From NCBI RefSeq assembly GCF_023169945.1, contig NZ_AP025591.1, positions 2,564,501 to 2,628,500 of the forward strand: a DNA stretch of 64,000 bases, written 5' to 3'. Below are positions 17,810-26,533 of this stretch, in pieces (position 1 is the stretch's first letter; each line of letters begins with the position of its first letter). A program made the translations under genes and the position numbers. This DNA comes from Anaeromyxobacter oryzae. GTDB lineage: Bacteria; Myxococcota; Myxococcia; Myxococcales; Anaeromyxobacteraceae. The notes beneath the pieces were generated by a model. The model was not told the DNA's origin. It saw only the letters and a list, made by a program, of their open reading frames with translations, and did no database searches.

Positions 17810-19509
17810 CGGCGCCGCGCCCGTTCTGGCTGCGGGTGCCGTTCCTCGCGGGGGTCCTCGCGCTCCTCGCCGCGTGGCGCGGTGCGGAGGGGAGCCTGTC
17901 CGCGCTCGCCGGCCCCGATGCGCGGCGCGCCCTCGCCGACCTCGCCCGGGGGTTCTGGCCGCCCGCCCACTCGCCGGAGCTCCTCGGCCGCCTCGCGCGT
18001 CCCCTCGCGGAGACCGTCGCCATCGCGGTCCTCGGCCTCGGCCTCGCCCTCGTCCTCGCCGCGCCGCTCGCGCTGCTCGCGGTGTCGCCCGACGTGCACG
18101 CTGCGTGCGGCCGGCGGGCCGGCCCCGCGCGCCGCGCGCTCCACGCCGGCGCGCGCGGTGTCCTCGCGGTGCTCCGGTCGATCCCGGAGGTGGTCTGGGC
18201 GCTGCTGTTCGTCCGCGCCGTCGGGATCGGACCGCTCCCGGGCGTGCTCGCCCTCGGCGTCTCCTACGCCGGCGTGCTCGGGAAGGTGTACGCGGAGATC
18301 CTCGAGTCGGCACCGCGCCGCCCCGCCGAGGCGCTCGCCGCCTCCGGCGCCCGGCCGGGCGCGGCGCTGGTCCTCGGCGTGCTGCCCGCGGCGCGTCCGC
18401 TCCTCGTCTCGTACACGCTGTACCGCTTCGACTGCGCGCTGCGCACGTCCGCGGTGCTCGGGCTCGTCGGCGCGGGCGGCGCGGGGCAGGAGATCGAGCT
18501 CGCGCTGAAGATGCTCGCGTACGACGAGGTGGCGACCTGGATCGTCGCGCTGTTCGTCCTGGTGGGCGCGGTGGACCTCGCCTCGGCGGCGATCCGTCGC
18601 CGGCTCCGCGCGCAGCGCTCCGTCTTCCCGACCTCGCGCGGCGAGCTCGCGCGGTGGGCGGCCGCGGCGGTCGCGATCGCCGCCGCCGCGGTCGCGTCGG
18701 CGCACCTCCTCGACCTCTCGCCGGGCGCGGTCCTCTCGGCGAGCGCCCTCGGCGGGATGGGCGAGTTCGCGCGCCGCCTCTGGCCGCCGGACCTCTCGCC
18801 GGGCCTGCTCCGCGGCCTCCTCCCCGCCGCCGGCGAGACGCTCGCGGTGAGCGTGCTCGGCACCGCGCTGGCCGCCGCCGCGGGGCTCGCGATCGGCGCG
18901 CTCGCCGCGCCGCGCCTCGCGACGGTCGGCGGCGGCCGTGACCGCGCGCTCACCCGCGGGCTCCGGCGCGCGGTGGCGGTGCTCGCCCGCGCGGTGCTCG
19001 CCCTCGGGCGGACGCTCCCCGAGCTGCTCTGGGCGCTGCTCTTCACCTTCGCCGTCGGCCTCGGCCCGTTCGCGGGCGCCCTCGCGCTCGCGGTCCACAC
19101 CGGCGGGGTCCTCGGCCGGCTCTACGCGGAGGCGCTCGAGGAGGTCCCCGAGGGGCCCGTCCTCGCGCTCCGCGCCGGCGGCGCGACGCCGGCGGCCGCG
19201 GCCGCGCTCGGCGTGCTGCCTCAGGCGCTCCCGCAGCTCGTCGCGTACACGCTCTACCGCTTCGAGGTGAACGTGCGGGCGGCCGCGGTCCTCGGCGTCG
19301 TCGGCGCGGGCGGCCTCGGGCGCGAGCTGTACCTCGCGCTCTCGTGGTTCCAGTGGAGCCGGGCGTCCGCGCTCGTCCTCGCGGTGCTCGTCCTCGTGCT
19401 CCTCGTCGACGGCGCGAGCGGGTGGGTCCGGTCGCGGATCGTCCTCCCGCGCGCCGGTCAGTCCTTCACGAGCCCGGCGCTCCGGGCCGCCGACTCGATC
19501 CCCGCGTAG
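17806..19509 (+). CDS. Fused double PhnE-type ABC permease
   Basis: 567 residues made of two tandem BPD permease units (about 1-270 and 280-560), each ending with an EAA-type loop that docks the ATPase: EALAASGARPGAALVLGVLP and ALRAGGATPAAAAALGVLP. Both halves have the PhnE pattern SIPEVVWALLFV or TLPELLWALLFTF. Single PhnE units normally homodimerise, so this fusion supplies both subunits in one chain. GTG start overlaps the ATPase stop. Its 3' end overlaps the convergent binding-protein gene by 52 bases. Imports whatever the binding protein delivers: phosphonate-, phosphite- or selenate-like oxyanions. Confidence 0.85.
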   Translation: MTAPRPFWLRVPFLAGVLALLAAWRGAEGSLSALAGPDARRALADLARGFWPPAHSPELLGRLARPLAETVAIAVLGLGLALVLAAPLALLAVSPDVHAACGRRAGPARRALHAGARGVLAVLRSIPEVVWALLFVRAVGIGPLPGVLALGVSYAGVLGKVYAEILESAPRRPAEALAASGARPGAALVLGVLPAARPLLVSYTLYRFDCALRTSAVLGLVGAGGAGQEIELALKMLAYDEVATWIVALFVLVGAVDLASAAIRRRLRAQRSVFPTSRGELARWAAAAVAIAAAAVASAHLLDLSPGAVLSASALGGMGEFARRLWPPDLSPGLLRGLLPAAGETLAVSVLGTALAAAAGLAIGALAAPRLATVGGGRDRALTRGLRRAVAVLARAVLALGRTLPELLWALLFTFAVGLGPFAGALALAVHTGGVLGRLYAEALEEVPEGPVLALRAGGATPAAAAALGVLPQALPQLVAYTLYRFEVNVRAAAVLGVVGAGGLGRELYLALSWFQWSRASALVLAVLVLVLLVDGASGWVRSRIVLPRAGQSFTSPALRAADSIPA

Positions 19510-20318
19510 TTCTCGGGACGCGTCTCGACGTAGCGGCTCGCCCGCTGGAGGTCGAGGATCTTCTTCTGCTCCGGGTTCGCCGGGTCGAGGGCGAGGAAGG
19601 CCGCCTTGAGCTTCTGCACGAGCTTCGGGTCGAGGTCGCCGCGGACGGTCCAGTTGTAGTCGTAGAAGTCCGGCGTCGTGTAGAAGACCACGACCTTCGC
19701 CGGGTCGATCTTCTTCTCGTCGACGAGCTTCTTCCAGACCGACTCGTTGAGCGCGCCGGCGTCCACCTTGCCGCCCTCGACCCACTTCGCCGTCGCGTCG
19801 TGCGTGCCGGAGAAGGCGAAGTGCGAGAAGTCCTTCTCCGGGTCGATCCCCGCCTGCAGGAGGTAGTAGCGGGGCATGAGGTGACCGGACGTGGACGACG
19901 GCGAGCCGAACGCGAACGTCTTCCCCTTCAGGTCCTCGAGCCTCGAGATCCCGGATCCGGGCCGCGTGATGAACTTGGAGTGGAAGTGGGCGTCCTCGGC
20001 GCGCTGGACGATGGGGATGGCGTTGCCCGTCCGGCGCCGCGCCTGCACGAAGGTGAAGCCGCCCAGCCAGGCGAGGTCGACGTGCCCGCCGGCGAGCCCC
20101 TCGACGACCGCCGGGTAGTCCGTCACCGGCACGAACTTCACCTCCATCCCGACCTGCTTCGAGAGGTACGCGCCGAGCGGCTCGAACTTGCGGATGAGCT
20201 CGTTGGGCGCCTCGTCGGGGATCGCGGTGACGCGCAGCACGGGCTTCGGCTGCGCGCGCGTGGCGGCGGGGACGGCGAGGGCGAGGACCAGCGCGGCGGC
20301 GAGGGCGGGGCGGGACAT
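19458..20318 (-). CDS. PhnD-family substrate-binding protein (putative selenate/phosphonate)
   Basis: 286 residues. Signal peptide about 1-22 (ending TRA|QPKP). PhnD-fold features: TAIPDEAPNELIRKFEPLG, YLSKQVGMEVKFVPVTDY, HVDLAWLGGFTFVQAR, AFGSPSSTSGHLMPRYYLLQ, FSGTHDATAKWVEGG and GALNESVW. The last three are most like the group annotated as putative selenate binding proteins, so the ligand is uncertain. Start at the ATG at 20318, with Shine-Dalgarno GGAGGAGA; upstream in-frame codons lack one. It is on the opposite strand from its ATPase and permease, converging and overlapping by 52 bases, so it has its own promoter. Confidence 0.85.
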   Translation of the reverse strand: MSRPALAAALVLALAVPAATRAQPKPVLRVTAIPDEAPNELIRKFEPLGAYLSKQVGMEVKFVPVTDYPAVVEGLAGGHVDLAWLGGFTFVQARRRTGNAIPIVQRAEDAHFHSKFITRPGSGISRLEDLKGKTFAFGSPSSTSGHLMPRYYLLQAGIDPEKDFSHFAFSGTHDATAKWVEGGKVDAGALNESVWKKLVDEKKIDPAKVVVFYTTPDFYDYNWTVRGDLDPKLVQKLKAAFLALDPANPEQKKILDLQRASRYVETRPENYAGIESAARSAGLVKD

Positions 20319-20420
20319 GGCGGCGGATCTCCTCCGGAGCGGGGCGGCGGACGGTACGACTAACCCGCGGTCCCCGCCCGCGTCAGCGACAAATGCGGGC
20401 CCGGTCGGGGAACCCGCGGG

Positions 20421-20426
20421 TAGACT
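20421..20426 (+). promoter_or_regulatory. -10-like element TAGACT before the M64 peptidase
   Basis: TAGACT ends 7 bases before the ATG at 20434, which would put transcription start on the start codon. No -35 match or Shine-Dalgarno is visible. The same hexamer followed by CCCC lies at 29747-29752 before the first amylase gene. Confidence 0.35.
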
Positions 20427-20433
20427 CCCCCGC

Positions 20434-21813
20434 ATGCTCGGCCTCCTCGTCGCCGCGGCCCTCGCCGCCGCGCCCCAGCCGCCCCGGACCCTCCGCGTCG
20501 ACTACTTCCACACCGGCAACGCCACGGAAGAGCGCTTCGCCCTCGACCGGCTCGTGCTCGAGCCGCTGCCCTTCCCGGGCAACCCGGCGCGCCCCATCGA
20601 CGAGACGAACCTCGGGAAGTACTTCTTCGAGGTCCGAGACCTCGACACGAACCGCGTCCTCTACTCGCGCGGCTTCTCGTCGATCTACGGGGAGTGGGAG
20701 ACGACCGACGAGGCGCGGAAGGCGAACCGGACCTTCTCCGAGTCGCTCCGGTTCCCGGCGCCGGAGCGGCCGGTGCAGGTGATCGTGAAGAAGCGCGGGG
20801 AGCGGAACGCCTTCAAGGAGATCTGGACGCTCGTCGTCGATCCGGCCGACCGCTTCGTCGACACCGCGCGGCCGCCCTCGCCGGGGCCGGTCATCGAGCT
20901 CCTGCGGAGCGGCGACCCCACCGAGAAGCTCGACCTCCTCCTGCTCGGCGACGGCTACACCGAGAAGGACCGGGCGAAGTTCGAGAAGGACGCGCGGCGG
21001 CTCGTGGCGGTGCTCTTCGAGCACGAGCCGTTCAAGTCGCGGCGGAGCGACTTCAACGTCTGGGGGCTGTGCCCGCCGTCCGAGGAGCGCGGGGTCTCGC
21101 GCCCGCTCACGGGGCAACACCGCCGGAGCCGGATCGGCGCGACGTACGACGCGTTCGGATCCGAGCGGTACGTCCTCACGTTCGAGAACCGCGCCATGCG
21201 CGACGTCGCGTCGTTCGCGCCCTACGACGCCCTCGCGATCCTCGTGAACGGCCAGACGTACGGCGGCGGCGGGATCTTCGGCCTCTACGTCACCGTGGCC
21301 GCCGACAGCCGGTGGTCCGACTACATCTTCGTGCACGAGCTCGGACACTCCCTCGGCAACCTCGCCGACGAGTACTTCACCTCGGACACGGCGTACCTCG
21401 CGACGCAGGACCGGCCCGAGCCGTGGGAGCCGAACGCGACCGCGGATCCGAAGGCGGCGAAGTGGGCGGACCTCGTGACGCCGGGGACGCCGCTCCCGAC
21501 GCCCTGGCCGAAGGACGTCTTCACGAAGCGCTCGAAGGAGTTCCAGGAGCGCCGCCGGAAGATCCGCGCCGCCAACCGGCCCGAGGCGGAGATGGACGCG
21601 CTCTTCCTCGCCGAGCAGAAGGAGGAGACCGCGCTCCTCGGCGCCGCGCGGTACGCGAGCGCGGTCGGCGCGTTCGAGGGGGCGAACTACGAGGCGAACG
21701 GCTACTACCGCCCCCAGGTGGACTGCATCATGTTCACCCGGAACCCCGTCCCCTTCTGCGCCGTGTGCCAGCGCGCGCTCTCGCGCGTGATCGACCTCTA
21801 CTCGGCCCGCTGA
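20434..21813 (+). CDS. Secreted M64-family (IgA-peptidase-like) metallopeptidase
   Basis: 459 residues. Signal peptide about 1-14 (MLGLLVAAALAAAPQ), short but hydrophobic. An N-terminal beta domain (about 20-140) precedes the peptidase. KLDLLLLGDGYTEKD opens the catalytic domain, as is usual in M64. The zinc site is H301-E302-L-G-H305 with D312-E313-Y314 (HELGHSLGNLADEY). The M64 founding member cleaves IgA; bacterial homologues are secreted proteases of unknown target, plausible here as a predation or nutrient enzyme. Start chosen at the ATG at 20434 because it begins the signal peptide; earlier in-frame codons are antisense shadow of the binding-protein gene. Confidence 0.87.
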   Translation: MLGLLVAAALAAAPQPPRTLRVDYFHTGNATEERFALDRLVLEPLPFPGNPARPIDETNLGKYFFEVRDLDTNRVLYSRGFSSIYGEWETTDEARKANRTFSESLRFPAPERPVQVIVKKRGERNAFKEIWTLVVDPADRFVDTARPPSPGPVIELLRSGDPTEKLDLLLLGDGYTEKDRAKFEKDARRLVAVLFEHEPFKSRRSDFNVWGLCPPSEERGVSRPLTGQHRRSRIGATYDAFGSERYVLTFENRAMRDVASFAPYDALAILVNGQTYGGGGIFGLYVTVAADSRWSDYIFVHELGHSLGNLADEYFTSDTAYLATQDRPEPWEPNATADPKAAKWADLVTPGTPLPTPWPKDVFTKRSKEFQERRRKIRAANRPEAEMDALFLAEQKEETALLGAARYASAVGAFEGANYEANGYYRPQVDCIMFTRNPVPFCAVCQRALSRVIDLYSAR

Positions 21814-21940
21814 CCTCCCGCTCCGGGGGCGACCGATCGACGATCGGGTTGCCGGACCCGGGTGTTGCGTTCGTTGGCGCGGCGCGTCATGATTCGAGAG
21901 TCAGGCGTCGTCGCGCACCCCGTCGGTGACGGAGGTCGTC

Positions 21941-23683
21941 ATGGTCGACAAGAAGACCGCCAGCTTCATGCGCTCCCTCGCGATGGGCCACATCGAGGAG
22001 GAGATCCTCGTCCCCTACCCGGAGCCGAAGGTCGCGGACAAGGAGACGCTGCACGCGATCTTCCAGTCCCTCAAGGGCCTGCTCGGCGGCCGCGAGAAGG
22101 ACTTCCGCGCCTGGGACCGGGCCGGCGAGATGCCGCCGGGGTTCGTGCAGGAGCTCAAGGAGGCGGGGCTCTTCAGCGTGGTCGTGCCGGAGCGCTTCGG
22201 CGGGCTCGGCCTCGGGGCCACCGCCTACTCGCGCGTCGTGCAGGAGCTCGGGAAGTACGACGCGTCCGCCGCCGTCACGGTCGGCGCCCACAGCTCGATC
22301 GGCATGCGCGGCCTCCTCCTGTTCGGGACGGAGGAGCAGAAGGCGCGGTGGCTGCCGCGGCTCGCGACCGGCGAGCTGGTCGCCGCGTTCTGCCTCACCG
22401 AGCCGGGCGCGGGCTCGGACGCCGCGGGCATCAAGACGACCGCCGTGCGCGACGGCGACGACTGGGTGCTGAACGGCGAGAAGCTCTGGATCACGAACGG
22501 CGGCATCGCCGACTTCTTCACCGTCTTCGCGAAGACGTCGCTCGAGGGCCGCGGGCACATCACCGCGTTCGTCGTGACGCGCGACCTGAAGGGCGTCTCC
22601 ACCGGTCCCCACGAGGACAAGATGGGGATCCGCGCCTCCTCGACGACCACGGTCGTGCTCGAGGACGTGCGGGTGCCCGCCGGCAACGTGCTCGGCGAGG
22701 TCGGGAAGGGCTTCAAGGTCGCGATGCGGATCCTGAACGCCGGCCGCACCGGGCTCGGCGGCGGATCGGTGGGCGGGATGAAGCGGCTCATCGAGCTCGC
22801 GGCGCGCCAGGCGCGCGAGCGCGTCCAGTTCGGCAAGCCCATCGCGAGCTTCGAGAGCATCCAGCAGAAGATCGGCCAGATGGTCGTCGACTGCTACGCC
22901 GCCGAGAGCGTCGTGAACCTCGTCGCGGGGCTCGTGGATCGCGGGTTCGAGGAGACGCAGGTCGAGGCGGCGATCTCGAAGGTCCTCGCCTCGGAGGCGC
23001 TCTGGCGCACCGCCGACGAGGCGCTCCAGATCGCGGGCGGCAGCGGGTACATGCGGGAGCTGCCGTACGAGCTCGCGCTGCGCGACAGCCGCATCAACCG
23101 GATCTTCGAGGGCACGAACGAGATCCTCCGGCTGTTCATCGCGCTCACCGCCCTGGACGACGTGGGCGCCGAGCTCGCCGAGGTCGCCGAGTCGATGAAG
23201 GGCGCCCTCGCGGATCCGATCAAGGGGTTCGGCGTCCTGTCCGACTACGCGAAGCGCCGGGCCGCGCTCGCGACCGGGCTCCGCCGCACCAAGGGGACCT
23301 GGACGCTCCTCCACCCGGCGCTCGCGCAGGACGCGGCGCGGTTCGAGAGCGCCACGCGCCACCTCGCCCTCGCCGCCGACAAGGTGGTCCGGCGCCACGG
23401 GAAGAACATCGTCGGCCAGCAGCTCGCGACGCGGCGCCTCGCCGACGCGATGATCGACCTCTTCACCCTCGCCGCGATGCTCACCCGCATCTCGGCGCGG
23501 ATCGAGGACCACGGCGAGGCCGCCGTCGCGGTCGAGCGGGAGATCCTCCGCGCGTTCGCCCGCCAGGCGGAGCGCCGCGTCGAGGCGGGGCTCGCCCAGC
23601 TCGACGACAACGAGGACCCGTCGGTCCTCGCCGTCGCGAACCACGTCCTCGAGGTCGGGAAGTACGAGTGGGACAACGTCTAG
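21941..23683 (+). CDS. Acyl-CoA dehydrogenase (VLCAD/ACAD9-like)
   Basis: 580 residues. FAD-dependent oxidation of acyl-CoA to trans-2-enoyl-CoA, passing electrons to ETF. Recognisable features are LTEPGAGSDAAGIKTTA and LWITNGGIADFFTVFAKT (FAD and substrate contacts), RVQFGKPI, and RINRIFEGTNEILRLFIAL, with the catalytic glutamate placed as in very-long-chain enzymes. A C-terminal extension of about 180 residues beyond the usual 380 is also typical of VLCAD/ACAD9. Start at the ATG at 21941, with GGAGG five bases upstream, rather than the GTG at 21926. It converges with the GcvH-like gene, sharing the CTAG tetramer as both stops. Confidence 0.9.
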   Translation: MVDKKTASFMRSLAMGHIEEEILVPYPEPKVADKETLHAIFQSLKGLLGGREKDFRAWDRAGEMPPGFVQELKEAGLFSVVVPERFGGLGLGATAYSRVVQELGKYDASAAVTVGAHSSIGMRGLLLFGTEEQKARWLPRLATGELVAAFCLTEPGAGSDAAGIKTTAVRDGDDWVLNGEKLWITNGGIADFFTVFAKTSLEGRGHITAFVVTRDLKGVSTGPHEDKMGIRASSTTTVVLEDVRVPAGNVLGEVGKGFKVAMRILNAGRTGLGGGSVGGMKRLIELAARQARERVQFGKPIASFESIQQKIGQMVVDCYAAESVVNLVAGLVDRGFEETQVEAAISKVLASEALWRTADEALQIAGGSGYMRELPYELALRDSRINRIFEGTNEILRLFIALTALDDVGAELAEVAESMKGALADPIKGFGVLSDYAKRRAALATGLRRTKGTWTLLHPALAQDAARFESATRHLALAADKVVRRHGKNIVGQQLATRRLADAMIDLFTLAAMLTRISARIEDHGEAAVAVEREILRAFARQAERRVEAGLAQLDDNEDPSVLAVANHVLEVGKYEWDNV

Positions 23684-24378
23684 GGCGCGTGTAGGAACGC
23701 GAACACGAGCTTCTTCCAGCCGTCCTCGCCGAGCGCCGCGGGGGCCGGCACCAGCAGCGTCCCGCCGTCCGCGGCGGCGAGACCGAGCTCGGCCTCGAGG
23801 AACCGGTCGAGCCGCGCGCGCTCCGCGCGCATCCAGCGCTCCGCCTCGGCGTCGTGCGGCAGCTCCCGCCAGCTCGCGTTCGCGGGCGCGAGGCTGAAGA
23901 GCCAGCCCCCGCCGTACGGCTCGGTCTTGACGAGCGACGGCTCGCGGCGGACGCGCGGGTTCACGCGCACGACCATGCCGTCGATGGGCGAGCCGAGCCG
24001 CACGGTCCGGCGCCCCGCCCGCAGGATCGCGATGGGATCGCCCCGGTGGACGGTCATGCCGGGCCGCGGCAGCTCGACCGAGCTCACCGACGGGAGGATG
24101 CGCTGCGCGAGATCGTCGAGCCCCACCTCGAGCTCGCCCCGCCCGTGGACGGCGAGCCAGGTGTGGTTCGGCGCATGCCACGCGCCGGGCCGCAGCGCCA
24201 GGCCGTCCACGCGCGTCATCCCGCGCTCGCGCCGCCGGCGCGCCAGGTGGATCGAGACGCCCACGATCACCGCCGGCACGAGCAGCACCAGCCCGAGCAC
24301 CAGGAACGCCCCGAACCGCGCGGCGAGGCCCACCACGAAAGCGCCGATGGCCTCGAGGATCTCCATGAAGGTCGTCAC
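23680..24378 (-). CDS. Membrane-anchored GcvH-like protein lacking the lipoyl lysine
   Basis: 232 residues. One TM helix (about 22-44), an RRRR stop-transfer, then a glycine-cleavage H-like beta-barrel: WLAVHGRGELEVGLDDLAQ, PGMTVHRGDP, SPIDGMVVRVN and EPYGGGWLF. In H proteins the lipoylated lysine lies nine residues after the GD turn (ESVKA). Spacing here is identical (16 residues from GD to the SP(V/I)xG proline), but the residue is R123, so lipoylation is not possible. The last 60 residues are helical (RARLDRFLEAELGL). GTG start with a GGAGG site. It shares a CTAG double stop with the acyl-CoA dehydrogenase. Role unknown; it cannot be a classical glycine-cleavage carrier. Confidence 0.75.
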   Translation of the reverse strand: MTTFMEILEAIGAFVVGLAARFGAFLVLGLVLLVPAVIVGVSIHLARRRRERGMTRVDGLALRPGAWHAPNHTWLAVHGRGELEVGLDDLAQRILPSVSSVELPRPGMTVHRGDPIAILRAGRRTVRLGSPIDGMVVRVNPRVRREPSLVKTEPYGGGWLFSLAPANASWRELPHDAEAERWMRAERARLDRFLEAELGLAAADGGTLLVPAPAALGEDGWKKLVFAFLHAP

Positions 24379-24620
24379 GATGTGCCTCCCTCCGCGGTGA
24401 CCGCGGACCCCTGGGGCCCGCGCTCTTCGAGGGAGAGGAGCGCAAGGCGCGGGCCAGCGGCGGGCCGCCCGAGGAGCCCGCGTTTACCGCAGGTTCGCCC
24501 GGTGCGGCACGGCGCCACGTGGCGATCCTCAGCGGCCGCGAGGGGGTCCGACGGAGAAAGCGTCGAGGTTCCGCGGCGGAGCGGCCCCGCCGTGGAGATC
24601 GTCAACGACTGGTGAATTCC

Positions 24621-25577
24621 TCACGTCCGAGCGAACCGCGGGATCGCTCCCCGCGCGGCGGCCTCCTGCGGCCGGAGCGCCGCGAGGAGGAACCCGTGCA
24701 CCGGGACGGGGACCCCCACCGCCGCGGCGAGCCGCACGACGGCCCCCGCCTGGTCGTCCAGCTCCGACGGCCGGCCCGCGCCGACGTCGCGCTGCATCGA
24801 GGCGGTGGCCTCGGGCATGACGGCGTCGATGAACGCGAGCGTGCGCGCCACGGCGTCCGCGGGGATCGCGACGCCCCGCGCCCGGCCGACCGCCGCGAGC
24901 TCCTCCATCGCGGCCTCGAGCAGCGCGCGCGTCTCGGGCACGGTCCGCACCACGCCGATGGGCGCACGCGCCACCGCGGAGACCGCGCCCCACGGTCCGA
25001 TCAGGAGGAACTTCTCCCAGCTCGCCCGCTCGATGTCTCCGGAGATCGTCGCCTCGGCGCCGCCTCGCCCGAGCGCCGCCGCGAGCGCCTCGAGGCGCGG
25101 GCTCGGCGGCTTGCCGCGCGCGCCGCGCTCGCCCACGGTGAGCCGCGGCGGACCGCCCACGTGCTTCACCGCGCCGGGCCCGGTGATCCAGGCGAGCACG
25201 TTCACGAGCCCGCCCGCGACGCGCTCGTCGCCGAGCGCCGCGGCGAGCCGGCCGGCCGCCTCGACGCCGTTCTGCAGCGGCACGACCACGCCGCCGGGCG
25301 CGACGAGCGGCGCGAGCCGCGGGGCGAGCTCCGCGACCTGCCACGCCTTCACCGCCACGAGCACGGCGTCGGCGGGCGCGAGCGTGGCGGGATCGTCGGA
25401 CGCCGCCGCGACGCGCTGGGTGAACGCGCCGAGAGGCGAGTCCACCGTGATCCCCGCCGCGCGGATCGCGTCGAGCGCGGACCCGCGCGCGACGACGGAC
25501 ACCTCCTCCCCCGCGCGCGCCAGCAGCGCTGCCAGGAGCCCGCCGACGCCACCGGCACCGATCACCGCGATCCGCAC
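24621..25577 (-). CDS. panE: 2-dehydropantoate 2-reductase (ketopantoate reductase family)
   Basis: 318 residues. NADPH-dependent reduction of ketopantoate to pantoate in the pantothenate and CoA pathway, cytoplasmic. N-terminal Rossmann GAGGVGGLLAALLARAG, VKAWQ with the usual catalytic-lysine position, VVPLQNGVEA, then the helical C-terminal domain with SWEKFLLIGPWGA. Family length is normal. The start codon is GTG, with AAGGAG upstream. PanE/ApbA paralogues are common, so some members act on other 2-oxo acids; the assignment to pantothenate is likely but not proven by neighbours. The 242-base gap to the GcvH-like gene holds nothing I can support. Confidence 0.85.
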   Translation of the reverse strand: MRIAVIGAGGVGGLLAALLARAGEEVSVVARGSALDAIRAAGITVDSPLGAFTQRVAAASDDPATLAPADAVLVAVKAWQVAELAPRLAPLVAPGGVVVPLQNGVEAAGRLAAALGDERVAGGLVNVLAWITGPGAVKHVGGPPRLTVGERGARGKPPSPRLEALAAALGRGGAEATISGDIERASWEKFLLIGPWGAVSAVARAPIGVVRTVPETRALLEAAMEELAAVGRARGVAIPADAVARTLAFIDAVMPEATASMQRDVGAGRPSELDDQAGAVVRLAAAVGVPVPVHGFLLAALRPQEAAARGAIPRFART

Positions 25578-25798
25578 GAGGACTCCTTTCGGAGCGGCCG
25601 TCGCAGGGCGTGCCCCGCGCCCCGTCCGCGTCCAACTTGGCTTCCGTAATCGGCGCGCCGCGGCCGCACCGAGCCCGCACCGCGCGGGCCGCGACTGCGG
25701 AGCGCGCCGCGACCGCCGTTCTACCCCACCCGAAGCACGGCCGGCGAGGCTTGCGCGTGGTCTCCGGTCGACCGAGCTTGCGATGCGGAGGCCGAGTC

Positions 25799-26410
25799 AT
25801 GGTCCGACGTCTCCCGCTCCTCACCACGGTCGCCGCGCTCGCAGCAGCGCTCGCGCCGGGCACCGCGGCCGCCGGCCCACCGAGCGACGGCACCATCGAG
25901 ACCGACGGTGCGCGCATCGAGATCCTCGGCAAGCCCGTGCGGGTCGGCGAGACGGTCGAGCTCCCCGAGGGCTTCATCCGCGTGGAGGAGGCGGGCACGG
26001 AGGACGAGCACGTCGGCTCCTTCAGCGTGGTGCCGGCGGCCTCGCTCCGGGCCACCGCGAACGCGCGCGCGGCGCTGCCTCCGGGGACGCCCGCCGTGGC
26101 CGCCGCCGCGGAGGGCTACCCGCCCCGCGCGGCCGGCGCGCCCGAGCCGGCGTGCCTCGGCGAGCGGAACGCGTACCTCCGCGAGCTGTGGAAGCAGTCC
26201 GGCATCGACGTGAAGGACGTCGACGCGATCATCCAGGGGCTCGAGGGCACCGGGTACGGGCCGGGGACCGGGTTCTACTGGTTCGCGATCGCGACGGATC
26301 CCTTCCGGCCGCTGGCGTGGTCGTCGGACCTCCGTGATCGGGCCGACGCGCTCGCCCGGTGCGTGCGCGAGCACGCCGCGACGAGGGTGGCGCCGGTGGC
26401 GGCGAGGTAG
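25799..26410 (+). CDS. Secreted protein of unknown function
   Basis: 203 residues. Signal peptide about 1-25 (ATG at 25799; ends GTAAAGPP). A mature segment of short beta strands follows (TIETDGARIEILGKPVRVGE, VELPEGFIRVEEAG), then a Pro/Ala linker and a helical end (GERNAYLRELWKQSGIDVKD, VDAIIQGLEGTGYG) with two cysteines that could pair. I do not recognise a family. A longer reading from 25610 has no signal peptide and is unlikely. It stands alone between panE (divergent) and a small outer-membrane protein gene. Confidence 0.6.
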   Translation: MVRRLPLLTTVAALAAALAPGTAAAGPPSDGTIETDGARIEILGKPVRVGETVELPEGFIRVEEAGTEDEHVGSFSVVPAASLRATANARAALPPGTPAVAAAAEGYPPRAAGAPEPACLGERNAYLRELWKQSGIDVKDVDAIIQGLEGTGYGPGTGFYWFAIATDPFRPLAWSSDLRDRADALARCVREHAATRVAPVAAR

Positions 26411-26533
26411 CGGACCGGCGCGTTCGGGGCGCCGGCACTGCGCGATCCGGATACACCAACAGTCTTGACCCCCATTCGGGGATCGCGCATGGTGCGCTCG
26501 CGTCCCCTCCGGGGCGCGGGAGGGGTCCCCGCC

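Noticed and set aside
16399..19785. 1128-codon minus-strand frame over the PhnC/PhnE genes
   Set aside because: Shadow of the strong plus-strand transporter genes. No motif and low-complexity Arg/Glu composition.
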